From an uncultured Clostridium sp. (GTDB lineage Bacteria > Bacillota > Clostridia > TANB77 > CAG-508), in contig CAMSQT010000071.1 in NCBI GenBank assembly GCA_947062645.1, forward strand, positions 1 to 6,335: a stretch of 6,335 bases of DNA, in the 5' to 3' direction. Positions 1 through 6,271 of the stretch are shown here, piece after piece. The first letter of the stretch is position 1. Each line of letters starts with the position of its first letter. Position numbers and translations under genes: made by a program. The notes beneath the pieces are model-generated. The model was not told the origin of the DNA and did not search any database. It saw only the letters and a program-made list of their open reading frames with translations.

Positions 1-579
1 TACATAGCATTATATTCATTTGCTTCCGTAGAATATCCATTGGTAAATGGTTCTGTATAACCTGTTAAAGAGTCTTGACTACCATTAGAATATCCCGCTG
101 TTCTTACAAATTCGTTTATATAATCTACTGGCACCCAGACAAATTGATTACCTTTTAAATCTTCAATTACAACTCCTTCTGCTACTAAATTTGCTGAATC
201 ATTTGCTATTTTGAACTTTGCTGGAATTGTTACATTTTTTTCGTCATTATCTTTTATTGACGTTTGTTTTTCAAATACAGTTTGATTTTCTCTTGCTTGT
301 TCTAATTCGCTTTCTTCTGGTTTTACTGGCGTTTGACTTCCACCATTTCCTGTTCCTATTATTTCACCTGTCCCTCCATCTACCGTATACACATTCCCTG
401 ATTTGTCGAAAGTTACTTCTATTTGATTGTTATCTTTACCTTCTGTTTTCGCTCCTGCATTTTGATTATCTAATTCTACTTGCAATTCCTCTGCTGTAAC
501 AACTGCCTCTTGTCCATTATGCAACTTGTCCGCAATAACTTTCTTTTTTACTTTTTCTTAAACTCGTTTTATTTTTCAT
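1..579 (-). CDS. GNQFVWVPV-type surface protein, N-terminal part, frame-disrupted, cut by window edge
   Basis: The start is ATG 579, six bases after a strong AGGAGG-type site (585-590); a second ATG at 583 is too close to that site. The start frame runs only about 20 codons to TAA at 519-517. The long open frame (+1 relative to it) is open from about 557 to the window edge, so an extra base lies somewhere in 520-557. The long frame reads an E/Q-rich linker, a TVDGGTGEI stretch, a PVKPEESELEQARE segment, then VTIPAKFKIANDSA and EGVVIEDLKGNQFVWVPVD. From memory, this last motif typifies clostridial pilin-like or secreted proteins that continue into a formylglycine-generating-enzyme-like (SUMF1) fold; that part would lie outside the window. 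Family members usually begin with a hydrophobic prepilin helix. None is visible here: the start is only Lys-rich. This suggests a decayed or internally deleted gene. No in-frame CGG is involved, unlike the other breaks in the window. Function unknown. Confidence 0.6.
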
Positions 580-584
580 ACATA

Positions 585-590
585 TCCTCC
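585..590 (-). promoter_or_regulatory. Ribosome binding site of the GNQFVWVPV-type gene
   Basis: GGAGGA within AGAGGAGGAT lies six bases upstream of ATG 579. It decides between ATG 579 and the overlapping ATG 583, which would have a spacing of only one or two bases. Confidence 0.7.
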
Positions 591-612
591 TCTTTTTCTT
601 AGGTTTGTATAG

Positions 613-642
613 ATTGTATCAAAAATGTCAGATTATTGTAAA
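613..642 (-). promoter_or_regulatory. Sigma-A-type promoter of the GNQFVWVPV-type gene
   Basis: On the minus strand TTTACA (642-637) and TACAAT (618-613) are separated by 18 bases, and the -10 carries an extended TGA immediately upstream. Transcription would start near 606, giving a leader of about 25 bases that contains the ribosome binding site. The preceding gene ends in a strong terminator, so this gene has its own transcription unit. Confidence 0.6.
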
Positions 643-673
643 CAAGTTTTCAATACCAATACCTATATTTTTC

Positions 674-718
674 AAAAAAAAAGACAAGACTTTATTTATT
701 TTAAAGTCTCATCTTTTT
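674..718 (-). terminator. Rho-independent terminator of the coiled-coil gene
   Basis: The arms 702-718 and 678-694 can pair over 17 positions, with two adjacent G-U wobbles and a 7-base loop (695-701). On the minus strand the stem is followed by nine T residues (682-674). It begins nine bases after the TAG of the coiled-coil gene. A shorter T-run on the plus-strand side (714-719) means it could also act in the other direction, though no plus-strand gene is seen here. Confidence 0.85.
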
Positions 719-726
719 TACTTATT

Positions 727-1131
727 CTATACAGCAGTATATTCTCCCATGTCAAAATCTTGTTTCCAATCTTCTAAGTTAGTAATTCTTGCATTATAAA
801 AATCCAATCTTTTATTATGATTACACAATAATTCTTTAAATTTGTCATGTTCATTATCATTTACTCTTTGCAAAGCAAAGATTTTTTCAAACTTTTCGTC
901 CATGTATTCTTTCATTTCTGCAAATTGTTCACTAATACTTTTTTGTATGGTATCTAGTACTACTAAAATGTCTCTTCTATCTTCGATACGTCCTTTTTCT
1001 AATGTACTTACTCTATCATTTGTATTATCTAATCTTTTGTTAATTTCTTTTAATTCTGCTTTCACATCATGAACCTCTGTCCTAACAGCACGAAGCTCCT
1101 CTAAAATCATGGTCTCTGTTGAAGTCTCCAT
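727..1131 (-). CDS. Coiled-coil protein of unknown function, 134 aa
   Basis: I do not recognise a named family. The protein is hydrophilic, without signal peptide or membrane segment, and is dominated by charged heptad-like sequence. Residues about 8-46 and 60-85 look like two coiled-coil stretches (for example LEELRAVRTEVHDVKAEL), separated by a basic EKGRIEDRRD link. The C-terminal third (residues 91-134) ends in NARITNLEDWKQDFDMGEY, a tail style I associate with small clostridial coiled-coil proteins. The frame extends upstream to an ATG at 1182, but I prefer ATG 1131: AAAGGTGGTG at 1150-1141 is a good ribosome binding site for it, and promoter candidates sit just upstream. It is flanked by its own promoters and a strong terminator, so it is probably monocistronic. 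There are no in-frame CGG codons and no frame break. A structural, phage-related or regulatory role cannot be distinguished. Confidence 0.75.
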   Translation of the reverse strand: METSTETMILEELRAVRTEVHDVKAELKEINKRLDNTNDRVSTLEKGRIEDRRDILVVLDTIQKSISEQFAEMKEYMDEKFEKIFALQRVNDNEHDKFKELLCNHNKRLDFYNARITNLEDWKQDFDMGEYTAV

Positions 1132-1140
1132 CGTATTTTT

Positions 1141-1150
1141 CACCACCTTT
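1141..1150 (-). promoter_or_regulatory. Ribosome binding site that sets the coiled-coil start
   Basis: AAAGGTGGTG on the minus strand ends nine bases before ATG 1131. It is internal to the longer reading that would start at 1182, and so favours the shorter 134-residue product. Confidence 0.6.
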
Positions 1151-1200
1151 TTTGTTAATTTGAAGGAAATATGAAATACCAATCTAAGATTAATAAGTAA

Positions 1201-1229
1201 AAATAACCCATAACCATTTTGTTAGTCAA
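1201..1229 (-). promoter_or_regulatory. Promoter candidate 2 (proximal) of the coiled-coil gene
   Basis: TTGACT (1229-1224) and TTATTT (1206-1201) are spaced by 17 bases on the minus strand. The -35 is good and the -10 is poor. It lies immediately downstream of a second, better candidate. Confidence 0.35.
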
Positions 1230-1230
1230 C

Positions 1231-1259
1231 ATTTAATCATATGTTCCATTGTTTGTCAA
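1231..1259 (-). promoter_or_regulatory. Promoter candidate 1 (distal) of the coiled-coil gene
   Basis: A consensus TTGACA (1259-1254) and TTAAAT (1236-1231) are spaced by 17 bases. It lies directly after the T-tract of the ABC operon terminator, which supports a new transcription unit starting here. Confidence 0.5.
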
Positions 1260-1260
1260 G

Positions 1261-1297
1261 AAAAAAACCTAAAAAAATCAAAAAACTCTTTTAGATT
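1261..1297 (-). terminator. Weak terminator of the ABC transporter operon
   Basis: AATCTAAAA (1297-1289) pairs with TTTTAGGTT (1274-1266) over nine positions with one G-U, around a 14-base loop, followed by a run of seven T (1267-1261). The stem is nearly all A-U, so termination may be leaky. It lies 14 bases after the TAA of the second ABC gene. Confidence 0.5.
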
Positions 1298-1311
1298 CTT
1301 TCTTCTAACTA

Positions 1312-3067
1312 TTATGTTTCTTCGACCAAACCACTATAATAAGCATTATATAGCTTACTGTAATAACCATCTGGTTTACTTACCAATTCTTGATGGCTTC
1401 CTTCTTCCAAAATTTCTCCTTGATTTAAAACAATAATTTTATCCACATTTACAATGGTAGATAATCTATGAGCAATAAAGATAGATGTCTTTTCTTTCGA
1501 AATTTTGTCAACCGATTTTTGTATTAGTTCTTCTGTTTTAGTATCAATATTGGCAGTTGCTTCGTCCAAAATAAAAATCGAAGGATTGTGGGCAAATATT
1601 CTAGCAAAAGCTAATAATTGCTTTTCACCTGCAGAAAAAGAGTTTCCTCTTTCTAATGATATTTCCTCCATTCCATTTGGCAAGCTATTGACAAACTCGT
1701 CAGCAGAAGCAAGTTCTATCGTTTCGGCGATATATTCGTCACTAAACTTTTTATTCAACCTAATATTGTCCTTAATACTTCTTGCAAAAATAAATGGGTC
1801 TTGCAAAATGATACCAATTTTTTCTCTTAAAGAACGAATATTAATATCTTTAATGTTGATACCATCTAATAAAATTTCTCCTTTTTGAATTTCATAAAAA
1901 CGATTAATTAAATTGGTAATAGTCGTTTTCCCTGATCCTGTTTTTCCAACCAGAGCAACACTTTGTCCGTGGCAAAATGGTAAAGCTAATATCTTTTAAA
2001 ATCCAATTTTCGCCTTCATAGGCAAACCATACATTTTTAAATTCTATTTTTCCTTCTACTTTTTCTAATATTTTTCCTTCTTCAAAATTTTCTAGGTTTT
2101 CTTTATGGTCTAAAATATCATAAATTTTGTTAATCGAAACAATTGCTTCTTGTACTGTTTCAAAGTTTTCTACTAGTCGGTTGATTGGGCTAAAGATTTC
2201 TTTTGTATAAGTAACAAATACATATATTAAACCTACATCAGTAGACGCACCAAATATATGATTAATGGCTACCCACACGATAATAGTAATTCCTAAATTT
2301 TCTAAAACTTTTAAAAGACCTACTAATAATGCTTCTGTATTACCAATTGGAATCCTTGATTTCCAAAAATCAGAACAAAGTTCTTCACATTCTTTTTGCT
2401 TTTCATGTTGACGGTTAAAGATTTTAATTAGTTTTACGCCATAAATTGATTCTGCTAAAAAGATATTTAATTTGGTTTTTACTTTCTTAGAATATTCCTG
2501 TGCTTTGTTACTTATTTTGGTAAGAATAATGGATGTTAGGATAACAAAAGGAATTACCATAAAAGCACAAAGTGCTAATTGGTAGTTTAAAGATAACATC
2601 ATAACCACAAAAGCAACAATCATTAGCACATCTTTTACAAAAGTAGTAACAACATCTTTAAATAATGTAGTAATATCCTCTACATCACTGGTGATTCTAA
2701 CAAATAAAGTTCCTGCTGGTGTTTTGTCATGAAAAGGGATGTTGGCATATTGGGTGTAACGAAATAATTTATTTCGAATGGAGTAAATTACATTTTCTCC
2801 CATCATACTAGTTGCTGTTGTTACAATAAAATTTAAAATATTTCCTATTAAAACAATAGCAATATAAATTGCCCCAATGGCACCTATTGTCATAATTCCC
2901 TTTTGATAAAGATTAGCTGTTAAGTAATCGTCAATTACAATTTTAATTAAATATGGCTTTATGACTTCGCCAATATTAATTAAAATGGCTAAAACAGAGA
3001 TAACTACGATTGATTTTGCTTGTGGTCTTAACATTTTATATAGTCTTTGTAAGGTTTTACTTTTCAT
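1312..3067 (-). CDS. ABC exporter half-transporter B (consensus ATPase subunit), 584 aa via +1 shift at CGG
   Basis: This is a membrane-spanning ABC half-transporter, probably a drug or lipid-type exporter working as a heterodimer with the upstream gene. Residues 1-320 form the transmembrane domain, with hydrophobic spans near 18-40, 57-82, 136-160, 162-182, 245-272 and 280-300. The ATPase domain holds Walker A GKTGSGKT (374-381), Q-loop Q422, Walker B IFILDE with catalytic Glu502, and H-loop His533. The signature is FSAGE (477-481) instead of LSGGQ, typical of the partner that contributes a degenerate signature in BmrCD-like pairs. The zero frame reaches CGG at 1969-1967 just before Walker A and would end about 20 codons later. 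Skipping one base gives Pro-Gly-Gln (residues 366-368) and an open frame to TAA 1314-1312. Start ATG 3067 has AAAGG at 3080-3076 and lies 32 bases after the upstream stop. Substrate unknown. Confidence 0.9.
1966..1972 (-). other. +1 frameshift site CCA-CGG-A in ABC gene B
   Basis: The zero frame reads CCA (1972-1970) then CGG (1969-1967). The motif-bearing downstream frame begins with GGA (1968-1966), so C1969 is skipped. The result is the conserved PGQSVALVG lead-in to Walker A. No stop codon, slippery run or internal Shine-Dalgarno-like sequence is seen at the site. Confidence 0.8.
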
Positions 3068-3075
3068 TTGTTTTT

Positions 3076-3080
3076 CCTTT
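3076..3080 (-). promoter_or_regulatory. Ribosome binding site of ABC gene B
   Basis: AAAGG within AGAAAGGA on the minus strand lies eight bases before ATG 3067, in the 32-base gap between the two ABC genes. No promoter is seen in the gap, so the genes are probably co-transcribed. Confidence 0.6.
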
Positions 3081-3099
3081 CTTTTGGTTTACTAAAAAA

Positions 3100-4847
3100 T
3101 TAGCTTAAAAAACTAGGTTCTGCTTTAGTAGACTGTTGTTCAAAAAATTCTTGATAAATCCCTGGTTTTTGGATTAATTCTTCATGTACTCCTTGCTGTA
3201 CAATATTTCCACCATTTAACACAATAATTTTATCACTCTGTTTTACGTCTGCTATTTTATTGGAAATGATAATACAGGTTTTATCTTTTGTTAAATCTCT
3301 AATATTTCCTATCAATTCTTTTGAAGTTCGATTGTCCAAAGCTGAGAAAGTATCGTCAAAAATGATAATGCTACTATTCTTTAAAAAGGCTCTTGATATT
3401 ACCACTCTTTGTTTTTGTCCACCAGAAAGATCAGAACCTCTTTCTCCTATCTTGGTTTTAATTCCTTCTGGCATTTGGCTAATTTCGTCATAAATAACCG
3501 CTTTTTTCGTACTTTCTTTGATTTCTTCTTCTTCATACTCTTCTTTAAATAAACTAATATTATCCTTTAACGTAGAAGAAAATAGAAAATTATCTTGGGT
3601 AATATAGCAAATATTTTCTCGTAGCATCTCGATATCTAATTCATTGATATCTCTTCCATCTATTTTGATTTTACCATCTGGAATATTGTATAATTTGGTT
3701 AGCAGATTCATTAAAGTGGTTTTTCCACTTCCTATCGTTCCTATAATTCCTAATGTTTGACCTTTTTTTATTTCGATATTGATATCCTCTAATGCTCTAT
3801 CTAGCATACCGTGGATAATTAAAATTTAAATTTTGGATGGTAATATTTCCTTCTAGTTTTTCTTTTTTCGTTGTTTTTTCGACACTTATTCTTTCCCTTT
3901 CTAGCTTAAAAACTTGGTCTAATCTTTGGTAAGAAACTTCGGCTCTTTTATATCTTGCAATTAGTCCGTGGTATCCAGTTTACTGGATTTCTAAATAAAG
4001 CAATATAACCATTAAATGCTACCAAATCTCCTACTGAAACCTTTCCCTCTAATACTAGATGCGATCCATAGATAAGGGAAATGGCATAGCAAAGCCCAAA
4101 ACAGATATCAACACTAGCTGTTAATAAATTAGAAAATACATCTACTACATTATCACTTTGTCTTACCTTTCTATTTTTGATAATAAATTCTTTTAATTGG
4201 CTTCCTTCACAAGAATAAGCTTTTGTGGTTCGAATGCTGTCAGTACTTTCTTGGATATATTGTGACATTTCGGTAAATCTATCTTGTGCTTTTTTGAAAT
4301 TAATTTCCACATATTTTTTTATCTTAACTACTAAAAAAGTGGCTACTACAATAGGACATAGACTTGCTATTGTTAATTTTAAATTTACCCCTTTTGCCAT
4401 TTGAAAAACTACGATAAAAAAGGTGAAAATTGTTCTGGAAGCATGTGACGAAATTCGATATACTGTACTTCTTATTTCATTAGTATCTTTTACAAAATAA
4501 GACATGATTTCGCCATTTTTTATGTTTTGTATTTCTTTTACTTTTAATTTTAGAAATCTTTCAAATAATTTGTTTTTGATATCTTTTTCAAACCCTCTAC
4601 TAATATATACTTCATAATACTTCCACACAATTCTTGTAACCAAATAAACAGCACATATTCCAAGTAGGTAATATATGTTGTTTAAAATGATTTGTTTATT
4701 GGATTCTATATCATATAAATTATCAATAATGACTCCTATTATTTTAGCAGGACAGGTTAATAAATAGATATCAAATGCTAACAATATCAGCATTATTATG
4801 GTTTTACCTTTGTATTTTTTTAATGTATCTATGATTACTTTTTTCAT
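3100..4847 (-). CDS. ABC exporter half-transporter A (degenerate ATPase subunit), 581 aa via two +1 shifts at CGG
   Basis: This is the partner half-transporter, with N-terminal membrane domain and C-terminal ATPase. Hydrophobic spans lie near residues 16-38, 59-76, 139-152, 158-175, 240-262 and 272-285. The ATPase has Walker A GTIGSGKT (369-376), Q-loop Q417 and an intact LSGGQ (473-477). Walker B is IIIFDD, with Asp498 where the catalytic Glu normally sits, and the H-loop is SNK, with Asn529 replacing His. Such changes mark the degenerate-site subunit of heterodimeric exporters (BmrC/YheI, LmrC type). Three frames are joined: 4847-3969 (293 aa), 3967-3812 (52 aa) and 3810-3103 (236 aa), with CGG at both junctions. 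Without shifting, the product stops after 299 residues and has no ATPase domain. Start ATG 4847 follows AAAGGTG at 4860-4854, directly after the small upstream ORF. Confidence 0.9.
3808..3814 (-). other. +1 frameshift site CCA-CGG-T in ABC gene A (second)
   Basis: The zero frame of the middle segment reads TAT CCA CGG (CGG at 3811-3809) and then hits TAG three codons later. Skipping C3811 gives GGT (3810-3808) and continues as MLDRALEDINIEI. The restored NYPG is the usual aromatic A-loop region ahead of Walker A. Confidence 0.8.
3965..3971 (-). other. +1 frameshift site CCA-CGG-A in ABC gene A (first)
   Basis: The zero frame reads TGG ATA CCA CGG (CGG at 3968-3966) and reaches TAA within six codons. 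Skipping C3968 gives GGA (3967-3965) and then LIARYKRAEVSYQRLDQVF, the expected end of the last membrane helix and linker of an ABC half-transporter. Confidence 0.8.
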
Positions 4848-4853
4848 CTATAA

Positions 4854-4860
4854 CACCTTT
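4854..4860 (-). promoter_or_regulatory. Ribosome binding site of ABC gene A
   Basis: AAAGGTG begins on the base after the TGA of the 48-codon ORF and lies six bases before ATG 4847. Ribosomes finishing the small ORF would cover this site, which suggests translational coupling. Confidence 0.65.
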
Positions 4861-5007
4861 TCATTTGTCTTCTATTTTTTGATAAATGGTATCTCTATTA
4901 AATCCCATTGTATCATTGGTTTTTACTTGCCAATTTTCCATTTGTCTGTTTAAGTTCATAACACTAATTTCATCTTGGAAGGTAAATTCATCAAAATCAA
5001 ATTTCAT
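4861..5007 (-). CDS. Small 48-aa ORF leading the ABC transporter operon
   Basis: I do not recognise this peptide. It starts MKFDFDEFTFQDEI, is acidic and hydrophilic, contains no Cys and has no membrane segment or double-glycine leader. It ends in TGA directly against the ribosome binding site of ABC gene A. AAGGAG at 5025-5020 precedes the ATG by 12 bases, somewhat long but usable. Position and size recall bmrB/yheJ of Bacillus subtilis, a short leader ORF before bmrCD that mediates ribosome-dependent attenuation. I see no sequence similarity to it and no clear terminator/antiterminator pair. A peptide substrate of the exporter or a small accessory protein is also possible. The frame, ribosome binding site and tight packing support translation; the role is inference. 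Confidence 0.6.
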   Translation of the reverse strand: MKFDFDEFTFQDEISVMNLNRQMENWQVKTNDTMGFNRDTIYQKIEDK

Positions 5008-5019
5008 ATCTTAATCAAA

Positions 5020-5025
5020 CTCCTT
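5020..5025 (-). promoter_or_regulatory. Ribosome binding site of the 48-aa ORF
   Basis: AAGGAG within AGAAAGGAGT on the minus strand is 12 bases before ATG 5007. It lies between the repeat at the end of ackA and the small ORF. Confidence 0.5.
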
Positions 5026-5033
5026 TCTTAAAG

Positions 5034-5062
5034 AGGGATTTAAGGAACGTCCCCTAGTCCCT
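5034..5062. repeat. REP-like palindromic repeat, left copy, overlapping the end of ackA
   Basis: AGGGATTTAAGGAACGTCCC (5034-5053) is the exact reverse complement of 6281-6300. The adjoining 5049-5061 is the reverse complement of GGGACTAGGGGAC at 6307-6319. The ends (GGGA / TCCC) can pair into an imperfect hairpin. The ackA stop TAG (5056-5054) and its last two codons lie inside it. No T-run follows, so it is not an obvious terminator. GGGAC/GTCCC-rich palindromes of this sort in Firmicutes are often dispersed elements mobilised by REP-associated (Y1) transposases; that link is inference. Confidence 0.7.
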
Positions 5063-6251
5063 ATTTACTAATCTTTTGGTTTCTTTAGCAATCATTAACT
5101 CTTCATTAGTTGGAATGATATATACTTTTACTTTAGACGTTTGTTTTGATATTACTTTTTCTTCACTTCTTACCTGATTTTCTTCTGAATCAATTTCCAC
5201 TCCCATAAATTGTAATTGTTCACAAATTCCTTTTCTAATGTTAATTTGATTTTCACCAATACCACCTGTAAAAATGATATAATCTACGCCATTCATAGCT
5301 ACGGCATATTTGGCAATATAGCTTGCAATTGAATATTTAAAACTATCTAAGGCTATTTTTGCTCTTTCGTTTCCATTGTTTCCAGCATTTTCGATTTCTC
5401 TAAAATCTGGTACTAATCCAGAAATTGCTTGCACTCCTGATTGTTTGTTTAAAATGTCTTCCATTTCTTCTGCTGATAATTTTTCTTTTTTCATTAAATA
5501 CAAAAGAATAGATGGATCTAAATCCCCACTTCTGGTTACCATAGGAATTCCTCCGCAATGGTGTTAAGCCCATACTAGTATCAACTGACTTTCCGCCTTC
5601 TATTGCACAAATACTTGCCCCTTGTCCTAAGTGACATGTTACAATTTTTAAATCTTCAATTGGTTTATTTTCAATTTCAGCTAATCTTTGTGATACAAAC
5701 ATATGTGATGTTCCATGGAATCCATATTTTCTTACACCATATTTTTCATAATATTCATAAGGAATTGGATAGATATATCTTTGCTTTGGAATCGATTGAT
5801 GAAAAGCAGTATCAAATACCCCTACCATTGGTTTGTTTGGCATAACATTTTGGCAAGCTTCAATTCCTAAAATACATGCTGGATTATGTAATGGAGCTAA
5901 ATCAGTACATTCTTTTAAAATATCAATTACGTTTTGGTCAATTACTACTGATTGTGCAATTTTTTCTCCTCCATGTACTAAACGATGACCAATTGCTTCT
6001 ATTTCATCTAAGCTATCAATTACATTATATTCTGGATTCGTTAATTGCTTTAAAGCAAATTCAATTGCTTCTGTATGATTATAAGCTGGATTTTCAATTT
6101 GCTTTTTTTGTCCTTTTGCTTTATGGGTAATAAAAGCTTCTTTTTCTCCTATTCTTTCATATTTTCCTGAGGCTAGCACCTCTTCTGTTTCCATGTTAAT
6201 TAATTGGTATTTTAGTGACGAACTTCCGCAGTTTAATACTAATATTTTCAT
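5054..6251 (-). CDS. ackA: Acetate kinase, 398 aa via +1 shift at CGG
   Basis: Acetate kinase is a cytosolic enzyme that interconverts acetyl phosphate plus ADP with acetate plus ATP, the last step of acetate fermentation. Visible motifs are the N-terminal phosphate-binding signature NCGSSSLKY (7-15), GHRLVHGG with substrate-site Arg90, FDTAFH with catalytic Asp148, KYGFHGTSH (175-183), HLGQGAS (Gln where Asn is commoner), TRSGD with Arg240, GGIGEN and the C-terminal NEELMIAKET. ATG 6251 has AAAGGA at 6266-6261. The zero frame reaches CGG at 5555-5553 after LTPL (232 residues) and would run out of register to residue 283. Skipping one base gives LTPL-GGIPMVTRSGD and 166 further residues, total 398, the usual size. 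The stop TAG lies inside a repeat. No phosphotransacetylase gene is in the window. No promoter is visible up to the window edge. Confidence 0.95.
5552..5558 (-). other. +1 frameshift site TTG-CGG-A in ackA
   Basis: The zero frame reads TTG (5558-5556) then CGG (5555-5553). Skipping C5555 gives GGA (5554-5552), GGA, ATT, CCT, ATG. The restored Leu-Gly-Gly-Ile matches the TPLxG loop of acetate kinases. This is the only one of the four sites whose preceding codon is not CCA. Confidence 0.8.
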
Positions 6252-6260
6252 TTTTCTTCT

Positions 6261-6266
6261 TCCTTT
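6261..6266 (-). promoter_or_regulatory. Ribosome binding site of ackA
   Basis: AAAGGA on the minus strand lies nine bases before ATG 6251, just downstream of the repeat hairpin in the transcript. Confidence 0.65.
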
Positions 6267-6271
6267 CTTTT

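Noticed and set aside
218..499. Plus-strand open frame of 93 codons
   Set aside because: It is antisense to the GNQFVWVPV-type gene. Its Leu/Phe-rich translation is what an antisense reading of AT-rich coding sequence gives, and it has no ribosome binding site. The other plus-strand frames (605-799, 842-1072, 1505-1888, 3260-3493, 5376-5567, 5603-5845, 5876-6130) fail for the same reasons.
727..1182. Longer coiled-coil gene starting at ATG 1182
   Set aside because: The good ribosome binding site at 1141-1150 lies within it and points to ATG 1131. The proximal promoter candidate would leave almost no leader for ATG 1182.
3100..3807. Stand-alone ATPase gene starting at ATG 3807
   Set aside because: The frame continues one codon upstream to the CGG site and joins a linker and membrane domain of exactly the expected length. 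No ribosome binding site precedes ATG 3807.
5054..5542. Separate short gene starting at ATG 5542 (C-terminal half of acetate kinase)
   Set aside because: There is no good ribosome binding site, and the conserved residues just upstream (GGIP) are already in this frame from the CGG site. It is the second part of ackA.
1312..6251. All three genes as simple pseudogenes
   Set aside because: No nonsense codons or lost motifs apart from the four CGG sites. Every break is +1 and at the same codon. Random decay would mix deletions, insertions and stops. It remains a fallback explanation.
1312..6251. Two bases missing after CGG (CGGGG shortened) rather than one extra C
   Set aside because: This would add an extra Arg before each Gly and lengthen each conserved loop by one residue compared with the usual PGQ, YPG and TPLxG spacing.
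1312..6251. prfB-like programmed frameshifting with a stop codon and internal Shine-Dalgarno
   Set aside because: No stop codon lies at the slip position and no Shine-Dalgarno-like sequence sits a few bases upstream of any of the four sites.
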